From the NCBI RefSeq assembly GCF_024732245.1, contig NZ_CP093845.1:2356001-2420000 (forward strand): a DNA stretch of 64,000 nt, written 5' to 3'. The notes under the pieces were generated by a model. The model saw only the letters and a program-made list of their open reading frames with translations. It had not been told where the DNA came from and ran no database searches. Each line of letters begins with the position of its first letter. The stretch's first letter is position 1. This DNA comes from Dietzia sp. B32. Lineage in GTDB: Bacteria; Actinomycetota; Actinomycetes; Mycobacteriales; Mycobacteriaceae. This document shows, piece after piece, positions 50,422 through 58,247 of this stretch. Made by a program: the position numbers and the translations under genes.

Positions 50422-51308
50422 GCGAGAGAACGACCCGGTCGGAGAGGGCAGCGCCGACCCCCTTCCGCCTGAGCACCCAGGCGCCCGTCCTTGACCCCCT
50501 CGACGGTGCGTCGCTCCTGGTCAACGTCGTGCTCAACCTCGAGCACTGGACCCTCGACCGCCCGATGCCGCGGGCCGCCCTGCCCGCCCCGCACGGGCTG
50601 ACGGTGGTCCCGGACGTCGCCAACCACTCGTGGGTGCTCTACGGCCTCCGGGTCGGGCTGCCGCGGATGGCCAGGGCACTCGAACCGCTCGGCACCGCGG
50701 TCACCGTGGCCCTCAACGCGGACGTGATCGACCACTACCCGCAGGTCGCCGACCTGATCGCCGAGCGCGGCTGGGACGTGGTGGCCCACGGGGTCCGGCA
50801 GCAGTCCATCCAGTCCTACGACGCCGAGGAGCCCGTGATCACCGAGACCCTCGCGCGGATCACGGAACGGTTCGGCGCCCCTCGCGGTTGGTTGAGCCCT
50901 GGCATGAACCAGACCGACGACTCGCTGACCCTCATGACGCGGGCCGGGCTGGGGTTCAACCACGACTGGATGATCGACGACCGCCCGGTCTGGCTCAGCA
51001 CGGAGGCGGGACCGATCGTCGGGCTGCCCTACACGCTGACCCTCAACGACGTGACCACCTATCAGGTCGGACTCCAGGCCGACGGTGCCCTCGCCGATCG
51101 CGTCGAGCGGAGCCTGGCGGTGCACGCCGTGGAGGCCGCCGAGAACCCCCTGGTCATGCCCATCGGTCTGCACCCGCACATCATGGGCGTGCCCCACCGG
51201 ATCGCCGAGATCGAGCGGATCGTCGACGCGATCACCCGGACCCCCGGGGCCGCAGCAGTGACCTCCGGGCAGATCTACGACTGGTTCACCGGGCAGGTGC
51301 CGTCATGA
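50418..51308 (+). CDS. Polysaccharide-deacetylase (PuuE-like) family hydrolase (first copy)
   Basis: 296 residues from GTG 50418, overlapping the amidase stop. CE4/NodB-fold pattern: VALNADVIDHYPQVADLIAERGWDVVAHG, LTETLARITERFG-type helix, RGWLSPGMNQTDDSL and IGLHPHIMG with two His residues. This sub-family includes allantoinase PuuE rather than chitin deacetylases, which fits a nitrogen-compound pathway. No signal peptide, so it acts in the cytosol. It overlaps the next amidase gene by ATGA. Confidence 0.78.
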   Translation: MSERTTRSERAAPTPFRLSTQAPVLDPLDGASLLVNVVLNLEHWTLDRPMPRAALPAPHGLTVVPDVANHSWVLYGLRVGLPRMARALEPLGTAVTVALNADVIDHYPQVADLIAERGWDVVAHGVRQQSIQSYDAEEPVITETLARITERFGAPRGWLSPGMNQTDDSLTLMTRAGLGFNHDWMIDDRPVWLSTEAGPIVGLPYTLTLNDVTTYQVGLQADGALADRVERSLAVHAVEAAENPLVMPIGLHPHIMGVPHRIAEIERIVDAITRTPGAAAVTSGQIYDWFTGQVPS

Positions 51309-52480
51309 GCGTCACCGTGAGCCTGGCCGAGCGGGACGCCGAGCTGCGCGCGTTCACCCACATCGCAGAGCCTCCGCCGGTGGATGACGCAGTACCGGTC
51401 GGGCCCCTCGCCGGCCTGCCGGTCGCGGTCAAGGAGATCATCGACGTGGCTGGGATGCCCGTCACCTACGGCTCCCCGCTGTTCGCCGATCGGGTCCCCG
51501 ACACGGACGCCGAGGCGGTGCGCCGGCTCAAGGCCGCCGGCGCGGTGATCGCGGGTATGACCACCACGACGCCCTTCGCCTGCGGTACGACCACCGTCAC
51601 CCGCAACCCGCACCGGCTCACGCACACGCCCGGCGGCAGCTCCGCCGGCTCAGGAGCAGCGGTCGGCGGCGGGTTGGTCCCGGTCGCCCTGGCCAGCCAG
51701 AGCCAGGCCTCCACCCTGCGCCCGGCCTCCTACTGCGGGGCGTGGGGCTACAAGCCGAGCCACCTGCGCCTCCCGCGCGCCGGGATGCACCTGCTCTCCG
51801 ACACCCTGGACGATCTGGGCCTCGTGGCCGCCGACCTCGACGTGCTCGAGAAGGTCCTGGCGGTCCTCGCCGACGACTGGCGGCCGGAGGCGACCCCTCG
51901 GACACTGCGGGTCGGGCTGGTCCGGCTCGACGACGGTGATCTGCCCCGCCCGGAGACCCTCCGCGCCCTCGAGGAGCTCGTGCAGCGCCTCGACGGCGAC
52001 GGGATCTCGTTCGTCCGCACCGACGGACTGCGCGACCTCGACGAGCAGGTGGACGGCTCGGGACTGTCGTGCTTCGACATCTTCGCCGGTGAGAGCGCCA
52101 CCGTCCTGGCGGAGTACGTCGCGGCGGGTGAGCCCGATCCCCGCCTGCGCGAGATGGTGGACCATGCCGACCCGTCCCGCCTGGTCCGCGCGCTGCAGCA
52201 CCGGGCGGCGTTGGTGACGGCGTACCGGGTGGCCACCGTCGCTGTCGACGTGCTGCTCACGCTGTCCACCACGAACCCCGCCCCCGGGGGCCTGGAGTCG
52301 ACCGGGTGCCGCCGGATGCCGGCCACGTCGTCGCTGCTCGGCGTCCCGGCGCTGTCGGCGCCGTGGCTCACCGTCGACGGCCTTCCGCAGGGCGTGCAGC
52401 TCCTGGGACGCCCGGGCGGGGACGAGCGACTGGTCGCGGCCGCGCGGGCGCTCGCCGCGCGCGAGGAGGAGACGCGATGA
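51305..52480 (+). CDS. Amidase-signature family amidase (second copy)
   Basis: 391 residues from ATG 51305. Triad residues Lys43 (VAVKEIIDV), cis-Ser112 (PGGSSAGSG) and nucleophile Ser136 (QASTLRPASYCG; the usual DTGGS stretch is QSQAS). The protein also has a C-terminal half with LSTTNPAPGGLESTG. A different substrate from the first amidase is likely. It is followed by a second deacetylase-type gene with ATGA overlap. Confidence 0.87.
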   Translation: MSVTVSLAERDAELRAFTHIAEPPPVDDAVPVGPLAGLPVAVKEIIDVAGMPVTYGSPLFADRVPDTDAEAVRRLKAAGAVIAGMTTTTPFACGTTTVTRNPHRLTHTPGGSSAGSGAAVGGGLVPVALASQSQASTLRPASYCGAWGYKPSHLRLPRAGMHLLSDTLDDLGLVAADLDVLEKVLAVLADDWRPEATPRTLRVGLVRLDDGDLPRPETLRALEELVQRLDGDGISFVRTDGLRDLDEQVDGSGLSCFDIFAGESATVLAEYVAAGEPDPRLREMVDHADPSRLVRALQHRAALVTAYRVATVAVDVLLTLSTTNPAPGGLESTGCRRMPATSSLLGVPALSAPWLTVDGLPQGVQLLGRPGGDERLVAAARALAAREEETR

Positions 52481-53412
52481 CGACGACGACCCCTTCGAGC
52501 TCGACCGGATCCGGTCATCCCGGGACCGAACCGCGCGATCTCCGCGGCTACGGACCCGACCGGCCGGACCCGCGGTGGCCGGGCGGGGCCAGGCTGGCCC
52601 TGACGATCGTGGTCAACTGCGAGGAGGGGGCCGAGTACGCCGTCGGTGACGGCGCAGCCCGCAGCGAGTCCCCGCTCACCGACGCGGCGGATGCCGGGGC
52701 GGATGTCCCAGGCCGCGACCTGGCGGCCGAGTCGATGATGGCCTACGGCAGCAGGGTCGGCTTCTGGCGGATCCACCACCTGCTCACCGAGCGGGGGATC
52801 CCGGCCACCGCCTCGGCCTGCGCCCTGGCGTTCGAGCGGGTGCCCGAGATCGCCGCGGCCGCGCGGGATGCCGGGTGGGGCCTCCTCGGGCACGGCTACG
52901 GCTTCACCAAGGCCTACCTGATGGACGAGGACGCCGAGCGCGCGGAGATCGTGCGGGCCCTGGCCTCCTTCGAGCGCACCTGGGGCAGCGCCCCGACCGG
53001 GTGGTACTGCCGCTACGGCCCGTCGCTCGCGACCCGCCGGCTGCTGGTGGAGGCGGGGTTGTCCTATGACAGCAACGCCTACGACGACGACCTGCCCTAT
53101 TGGACCCGGGTCGACGGTCGACCGCACCTGGTGGTGCCGCACACCTTCTCGGCGAACGACAACAAGTACGCCAAGGGCTGGTGGTCCACCTCCGACGACG
53201 CCGTCACCTACCTACGGGACACCTTCGACGTGCTCTACGCCGAGGGCGGGCAGCTCATGACCGTCTCGCTCCACCCGCGGCTGTCCGGTCACCCGGCACG
53301 CTCCGCCGGGGTGGCCCGGTTCCTCGACCACGTCCTGGCCCACGACGACGTGTGGATCACGACCCGGCCCGAGGTGGCCGAGCACTGGGCGCGGGTGCAT
53401 CCCCATGGGTGA
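52477..53412 (+). CDS. Polysaccharide-deacetylase (PuuE-like) family hydrolase (second copy)
   Basis: 311 residues from ATG 52477. CE4 pattern: LTIVVNCEEGAEYAVGDG (Asp/Glu site), YGSRVGFWRIHHLLTERGIPATASAC, WGLLGHGYGF, WYCRYGPS and VSLHPRLSGHPARS. Closer to bacterial allantoinase PuuE than the first copy, by the YGSRVG(V/F)WR string. It would open a hydantoin-like ring or a related cyclic amide. Ends by overlapping the amidohydrolase start. Confidence 0.82.
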   Translation: MTTTTPSSSTGSGHPGTEPRDLRGYGPDRPDPRWPGGARLALTIVVNCEEGAEYAVGDGAARSESPLTDAADAGADVPGRDLAAESMMAYGSRVGFWRIHHLLTERGIPATASACALAFERVPEIAAAARDAGWGLLGHGYGFTKAYLMDEDAERAEIVRALASFERTWGSAPTGWYCRYGPSLATRRLLVEAGLSYDSNAYDDDLPYWTRVDGRPHLVVPHTFSANDNKYAKGWWSTSDDAVTYLRDTFDVLYAEGGQLMTVSLHPRLSGHPARSAGVARFLDHVLAHDDVWITTRPEVAEHWARVHPHG

Positions 53413-54868
53413 CCTGCTCATCACCGGGGCGCTCGTGATGAGCGGCCCCGAGTGGCGGCCGACGCCCCTCGACCTGCTGATCCGCGACGGCCGCATCGCC
53501 GCGACGGCCGCACCGGGGAGTCTCGGCGGCCGGGGCGTGGCGACCTGGGAGGCGGACGGGCGACTGATCCTGCCGGGCCTGGTCAACGCCCACACCCACT
53601 CGCACGCGATGGTCGCCCGCGGTGCCGCCCGGTACTGGACGCTCGAGGCGTCGTTGCTGCACGGGGGCTGGATGTCCGCACCCCGGTCCGCGGAGCTCGC
53701 CGAGCTGAGCGCGGTCCTGGCCGCCACCGAGATGATCGCGACCGGCGCGACCGGTGCCTTCGACCTCTCCGCCCAGGCCGGGGGCCCCGATGTGGCGACC
53801 CTGGTGGCGACGGCCCGCGGCTACCAGCGTGTGGGTCTGCGGACGGTCATCGCCCCGATGGTGGCCGACCGGACCGTGTACGAGGCGGTACCGGCGATCG
53901 GGGAGTGCTGTGGAGTGCCCGCGGCGACCGGACTCGGTGCGGCGGAGATCGTCGACCGGTGCGCCGAGTTCGCCGCCGCCGTCGCCGACCCCGCCGCCGG
54001 TCTCGGACTCATCACTCCCGCCGTCGCTCCGACCATCCCGACCCACTGCACCACCGGGCTCGTGCGGTCGTTGCACGGGCTGGGGCTACGGATGCAGGTC
54101 CATCTGGCGGAGTCGCGGCCCCAGGCGAGAGCCGGCAGGGAGCGGTTCGGTCATTCGCTCACCGCCGAGCTCGCACGGACCGGGGTGCTGGACGAGAGGT
54201 TCACCGGCGCCCACGCGATCTGGCTCGATGATGAGGACCGGGCGCTGCTGGCACAAGCGGGAGCGGTGGTGGTCGCGGTACCGGGCAGTAACCTGCGCCT
54301 CGGCTCGGGCCTGGCCGACACGCCCTCGGCGTGGGCGGCCGGACTGCAGGTGGCGGTGGGCACCGACGGCGCCAACTCGGCCGACGCCCTGGACGTCCTG
54401 GACGCCGCCCGCCTGACCCTGCTGCTCCCGCGGCTGATGGAGGCGGATCCCGCCCGGTGGCCGCGAATCGAGCAGGTCCTCGACGCGGCCACGACGGGAG
54501 GGGCCGCGGCCTGCGGGTGGAGCGACGTCGGGCGGATCGAACCCGGGCACGCCGCCGACCTCATCGCGCTGGACCTGGCGTCGAGCGCCTTCACCCCGGC
54601 CCACGACCTGCCGCACCAGGTCCTGTCCGCGGCGCGGGCAGGCGACGTGACCGACGTGATGATCGCCGGCCGGCACGTCTACCGCGACAGACGGTTCCCC
54701 CATCTCGACGTGGCCTCGCTGCGCAGACGCTTCACCGAGCTCGTGTCCGAGTGGGGCGTCGGAGCCGAGCCCGCGCGGCAGACGGCGGAGAAGGATGTCG
54801 CGGCTGCCCGGGACGTGATCACGAGACTGCGTTCGGGGACGGAGACCCGGTCAGTGACTGACACCTGA
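53405..54868 (+). CDS. Amidohydrolase family protein (TRZ/ATZ-like)
   Basis: 487 residues. Metal-site motifs NAHTHSHAMVARG, the MQVHLAESRPQARAG segment, AHAIWLDDED and VGTDGANSADALDV. The C-terminus has IEPGHAADLIALDLA typical of dihydroorotase/chlorohydrolase-type proteins. It is more divergent than the two close paralogues at 44575 and 58236. A 60-residue tail after the barrel (ETRSVTDT end) has no clear domain. A 15-bp repeat array follows the stop. Confidence 0.83.
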   Translation: MGDLLITGALVMSGPEWRPTPLDLLIRDGRIAATAAPGSLGGRGVATWEADGRLILPGLVNAHTHSHAMVARGAARYWTLEASLLHGGWMSAPRSAELAELSAVLAATEMIATGATGAFDLSAQAGGPDVATLVATARGYQRVGLRTVIAPMVADRTVYEAVPAIGECCGVPAATGLGAAEIVDRCAEFAAAVADPAAGLGLITPAVAPTIPTHCTTGLVRSLHGLGLRMQVHLAESRPQARAGRERFGHSLTAELARTGVLDERFTGAHAIWLDDEDRALLAQAGAVVVAVPGSNLRLGSGLADTPSAWAAGLQVAVGTDGANSADALDVLDAARLTLLLPRLMEADPARWPRIEQVLDAATTGGAAACGWSDVGRIEPGHAADLIALDLASSAFTPAHDLPHQVLSAARAGDVTDVMIAGRHVYRDRRFPHLDVASLRRRFTELVSEWGVGAEPARQTAEKDVAAARDVITRLRSGTETRSVTDT

Positions 54869-54870
54869 GC

Positions 54871-54945
54871 ACTGCACTTGCACGCACTGCACGTACACGC
54901 ACTGCACGTACACGCACTGCACGTACACGCACCGCACATATACGC
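54871..54945 (+). repeat. 15-bp tandem repeat, five copies, between operon genes
   Basis: Units at 54871-54885, 54886-54900, 54901-54915, 54916-54930 and 54931-54945. Three are identical (actgcacgtacacgc), and the outer two have changes. The array lies two bases after the amidohydrolase stop and 29 nt before the flavin reductase start. Confidence 0.95.
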
Positions 54946-54974
54946 GCTGCACCAACTGGAAGGGAGCTCAACCC

Positions 54975-55556
54975 ATGATCGACACCGTGGGACCCACGTC
55001 CGCCACGCTGGGCCATACATCCGGCGCGGCGGTCACCACGACCGACACCGACGACCGATCGCAGGTCGTGGTGGACCGGGTGGACGCCGGTGACCTGCGA
55101 CGGATGATCGCGCGCATCCCGGCACCGGTGACGATCGTCGCCGCGTACTCCGAGCACGGGCCGGTGGGTTTCACCGCGAGCAGCTTCGTCAACATCTCCG
55201 TCGATCCGCCGCTCGTCGGGTTCTTCGTGGCCGAGTCCGCCCGGAGCTTCGAGCATTTCGAGCGGGTGGACCGGGTGGCCATCAACGTGCTCGCCGACCA
55301 TCAGAGCGAGCTGGCGTCGGTGTTCGCGGGCAAGTCCGAGGACAAGTTCGCCGGCATCGAGCTCGACCCGACCATCCCCACGGCCCCGGTGGTCACCGAG
55401 GCGATGGGGGCCATCGTGGGCTCGGTCCACGGCCGCGGGATGGTCGGCGACCACCTGATGGTGACGGTGCAGGTCGACAGCGTCGTGCGGCGGTCACACG
55501 CCCCGCTCGTCTACCAGGACCGCACCTTCCGCGTCCTGACGGACCTGCTCAGCTGA
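54975..55556 (+). CDS. Flavin reductase, HpaC-like
   Basis: 193 residues from ATG 54975, RBS gaaggga. FMN-reductase fold: MIARIPAPVTIVAAYSEHGPVGFTASSF-type sequence (about 40-70), VDPPLVGFFVAESARSF, and KFAGIELDP. It supplies reduced flavin to the HpaB-type monooxygenase at 47853. The N-terminal 35 residues are Thr/Asp-rich and extra to the family. Last gene of the plus operon, separated by the repeat array and followed by a terminator. Confidence 0.87.
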   Translation: MIDTVGPTSATLGHTSGAAVTTTDTDDRSQVVVDRVDAGDLRRMIARIPAPVTIVAAYSEHGPVGFTASSFVNISVDPPLVGFFVAESARSFEHFERVDRVAINVLADHQSELASVFAGKSEDKFAGIELDPTIPTAPVVTEAMGAIVGSVHGRGMVGDHLMVTVQVDSVVRRSHAPLVYQDRTFRVLTDLLS

Positions 55557-55592
55557 CCGACCTGCTGAGCTGACCGACCTGCTGAGCTGACC
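55542..55592 (+). repeat. 17-bp tandem repeat, three copies, across the flavin reductase stop
   Basis: 55542-55558, 55559-55575 and 55576-55592; the last two are identical (gacctgctgagctgacc). The stop TGA (55554-55556) is in copy 1 and repeated in each copy. Confidence 0.92.
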
Positions 55593-55600
55593 GAGACAGG

Positions 55601-55634
55601 ACGAGGCCCGCCGGCGATGACCGGCGGGCCTCGT
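55601..55634. terminator. Bidirectional terminator between the two catabolic operons
   Basis: Perfect 14-bp arms (55601-55614 and 55621-55634) with a 6-nt loop, serving both convergent operons. Confidence 0.9.
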
Positions 55635-55710
55635 GGTCTGTCGAGTCGTGGTGTGCCGGGGAACGGTCGCGCGGCAGGGGCAGATCAGGACGTCGGCGCG
55701 CCGCGAGTGC

Positions 55711-56676
55711 TCAGCGCGCGAGGAGCACGGCGTGGGGGAGCGGGTGCCCCGTCCGCTCGACCGAGGAGAACCCGGCGGCCAGGAGCAGGTCGATCAGCTC
55801 CTCGACCCGGCGCGCCCGGCCGGGGGTCTCGACCCGCATCATCAGGTCGAACATCGGCCCGAATGCCTCGAGATCACCCTCTCCCGGGTCACCGGGGAGC
55901 TCGAACACGATCACCGTGCCGCCCTCGCGGACGACCTCACGGGCCAGGCGCAGGAGCCGGAGGGCGATGTCGTCGTAGTCGTGCAACAGGTGGCTGACCA
56001 GGGCGACGTCGGCGGATCCGGGTCCCAGCGCGGCGAGGGCGCCGGGACCGGTCAGGTCCACGGCCTCGACGGTGATCCCCGGCGCGGCTGCGAGCTCCTC
56101 GCCGGCCCACTCGGCCACCGCGGGCAGGTCGATCAGGCGGACCTCCGCACCGGCCCGGGCCAGGGGGACGGCGTAGGACCCGAGCCCGCCGCCCAGGTCG
56201 ACGACCCGCGCGCCGGGCTCGACCAGCGCGGCGAGGTCGGGGCCGGTCTCGGTGGCCAGCACCACCAGGGCGCGAAGGAAGTCGCGGCACTGGTCGGGAT
56301 CAGTGACCAGGCGCTCCTCCCACGCGGCGATGCGGGGTCGCCCGGTGCGGACGGTGTCTGCCAGGTCGAGCCATGCGCGGGCGAAGAACGCCTCCTTCTC
56401 GGCGACCGGGCGCAGGTCGCCGGCGGATCCCAGGCGGGCGCTGAGCGCGGTGGCCGCGTATCGCGAGTCCATCCGCTCCAGCAGGCCGAGCCCGACGAGG
56501 GAGTCCAGCAGGGACAGGGTCCCCCCGGGATCGGTGCCGAGCGCGGTGGCGATCTGGCCGGCCGTCGCGGGCACGCCTGCGGTGAGGTCGAAGATCCCCA
56601 GCCGGCTCGCAGCGGTGAGCGCGGCGGCGGCCTGGTAGCCGGTCAGCAGATCGATTGCGCCGAGTGCCGTGGTCAT
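55711..56676 (-). CDS. SAM-dependent O-methyltransferase
   Basis: 321 residues from ATG 56676, which overlaps the upstream stop (ATGA). An N-terminal winged-helix dimerisation domain (about 1-95; AAALTAASRLGIFDLTAG) precedes the class I methyltransferase domain with RVVDLGGGLGSYAVPLARAG (SAM site), VEAVDLTGPG, and VALVSHLLHDYDD. This is the plant-COMT/acetylserotonin O-methyltransferase-type family. Methylation is not an obvious degradation step, so it may act on a hydroxylated intermediate or an unrelated compound. Last gene of the minus operon. Confidence 0.83.
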   Translation of the reverse strand: MTTALGAIDLLTGYQAAAALTAASRLGIFDLTAGVPATAGQIATALGTDPGGTLSLLDSLVGLGLLERMDSRYAATALSARLGSAGDLRPVAEKEAFFARAWLDLADTVRTGRPRIAAWEERLVTDPDQCRDFLRALVVLATETGPDLAALVEPGARVVDLGGGLGSYAVPLARAGAEVRLIDLPAVAEWAGEELAAAPGITVEAVDLTGPGALAALGPGSADVALVSHLLHDYDDIALRLLRLAREVVREGGTVIVFELPGDPGEGDLEAFGPMFDLMMRVETPGRARRVEELIDLLLAAGFSSVERTGHPLPHAVLLAR

Positions 56677-58205
56677 GGTCGTCCTCTTCTCATGGTCCGA
56701 TAGGCGGCGAACCCCTGTAGGAGCCCGTGCAGCTCGCGACCGGCGCGGTGGGCCACGGAGTCGCGGCGCCGCCGAGGGTCGAGGACCGCGTCGGCGGCCG
56801 TCATCCCCGACGCGCCGCTCAGCCCACCGCCGGGGTGGTGGCCGGCGCCGGCGAGGAACAGCCAGGGCAGTTCGGAGCGGCCGTCGGCGTGGCCGGGTGC
56901 CCGCCAGCCGAGGAGTTGGTCGAGGGTGTTGTCGATGTGGCTGGGGTTGCCGTCCCCGCCGATACGTCCGGCCCAGGTCGCGGGGCCGGAGACGACCATG
57001 TCCACCAGGCCCCGGCGGAGGTCGATCCCGGTCACCTCGCACGCCTGGTCGACGACGCGCCGGGCGGCGGACCGCTCGCGTTCCGGGGTCCACGGCGAGG
57101 TGGTGCGCAGCGGCACGATCGAGCTGAGCCAGACACCCCCGCCCTCGACGGACGCCATCATCGCCCACGGGGACTCGGGCGCCCGTCCCGCTTTGACCTC
57201 GGCGAAGCTCTGGTGCACGTCGGCGGGGTCGGCCACGAGGTAGTGCACCGCGTCGCGATCCTCGAGCCCGAGGTCGATCCCGTTCTCGTAGACCAGGGAG
57301 ATGGTCAGCTCGCCCACGTTGAACTGGCCGCTGTGCAGGGACGACGCCACCGACCGCAGCCGCGGGGCGGGGTCGGTGAGCGCGACGGCCGTCCGGGGGA
57401 TCCCGATCGTGCTGATCACGGCGTCCGCGTGCAGCGTCTCTCCGTCGGCGAGGGCGATCATCCCGCCACCACCCGCGTCGCTGCCGAGGCGCACGACCTC
57501 GGCCCCGGTGCGGACCCGGCCCCCGCGGGACTCCAGGGCCCGGATGAGGGAGGCGGTGAGCGCGCCGGATCCGCCCGCGGGTCGGAGCCCGTTCTCCCCG
57601 TGGTCACCGGGCAGCATCAGCGCGAGCATCCCTGTGCCGGGCGCCCACGCCGGGACCTGGGCGTGCGCGGCCTGCAGGACGAGGGCGGCGCGGGTGTGCC
57701 GGTCGACCAGGGCGTCGTCGAGCGCGGCCTCGGCGGAGCCGATCATGGTCCGGAACAGGGCGTCGCCGCCGGCGAGCGGGGCGAGGGCGGAGGCGACCGA
57801 GGTCAGCGTGGGCGGGGTCTCGAACGTCTCGAGCAACCCGAACAGGGCGGAGGCGCGCTCGGCGAGCCGCCGGTACGCGGGACCGTCCATGCCGAGGCCG
57901 GCCACGGTCCTGTCGAGGTCGCTGTAGAACATCCGCCGCTCGCCGTCCCCGAAGAGGAACCCGGCCAGCACGGGGTGCTCGCGATACTCCACATCCAGCC
58001 CGAGTTCGGTCACCACCCGCCGCATCCCGCCGTGCTCGAACGCGCCGCGCTCGACGATCGCTCCCGAGGCGTGACGCTCGGTCCACAGGCAGCCGCCCGT
58101 CTCGGCCCCGCGCTCGAGGACCGTGACCCGGCACCCGCGCTCGGCCAGGCGGACCGCGGCGACGAGCCCGTTGTGGCCACCGCCGATCACCGCGACCGAT
58201 CTCAT
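56673..58205 (-). CDS. CrtI-like FAD-dependent oxidoreductase
   Basis: 510 residues. The N-terminal dinucleotide-binding motif VAVIGGGHNGLVAAVRLAERG, then GGCLWTE and the C-terminal flavin-contact FLAGAGHHPGGGLSGASG, follow the phytoene-desaturase/FAD-oxidoreductase family. Members oxidise C-C or C-N bonds or reduce carotenoids. A role in the catabolic pathway is inferred only from the operon. The start region sits in a 34-bp-spaced duplication with the upstream gene's end. Confidence 0.82.
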   Translation of the reverse strand: MRSVAVIGGGHNGLVAAVRLAERGCRVTVLERGAETGGCLWTERHASGAIVERGAFEHGGMRRVVTELGLDVEYREHPVLAGFLFGDGERRMFYSDLDRTVAGLGMDGPAYRRLAERASALFGLLETFETPPTLTSVASALAPLAGGDALFRTMIGSAEAALDDALVDRHTRAALVLQAAHAQVPAWAPGTGMLALMLPGDHGENGLRPAGGSGALTASLIRALESRGGRVRTGAEVVRLGSDAGGGGMIALADGETLHADAVISTIGIPRTAVALTDPAPRLRSVASSLHSGQFNVGELTISLVYENGIDLGLEDRDAVHYLVADPADVHQSFAEVKAGRAPESPWAMMASVEGGGVWLSSIVPLRTTSPWTPERERSAARRVVDQACEVTGIDLRRGLVDMVVSGPATWAGRIGGDGNPSHIDNTLDQLLGWRAPGHADGRSELPWLFLAGAGHHPGGGLSGASGMTAADAVLDPRRRRDSVAHRAGRELHGLLQGFAAYRTMRRGRP

Positions 58206-58247
58206 GCGATCACCGATGTCATGTGAGTGCCGACCTCATGCGATCAC
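58201..58247 (-). repeat. Junction duplication at the amidohydrolase stop and CrtI-like start
   Basis: The 13-mer ctcatgcgatcac occurs at 58201-58213 and 58235-58247, 34 bp apart. One copy provides the stop of the amidohydrolase, and the other the start of the CrtI-like gene. The two read ...TGATCGCATGAG on the coding strand. Confidence 0.88.

Noticed and set aside
54871-54945. Possible CRISPR array
   Set aside because: Units are 15 bp with no spacers between them and no cas genes nearby; it is a simple tandem repeat.
54878-55093. Short plus-strand frame reading HALHVHALHV-type repeats
   Set aside because: It is a translation of the 15-bp array and overlaps the flavin reductase out of frame.
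55711-57168. Longer version (485 codons) of the O-methyltransferase
   Set aside because: The extra N-terminus overlaps the CrtI-like gene in another frame; the ATG at 56676 has an RBS and an ATGA overlap.
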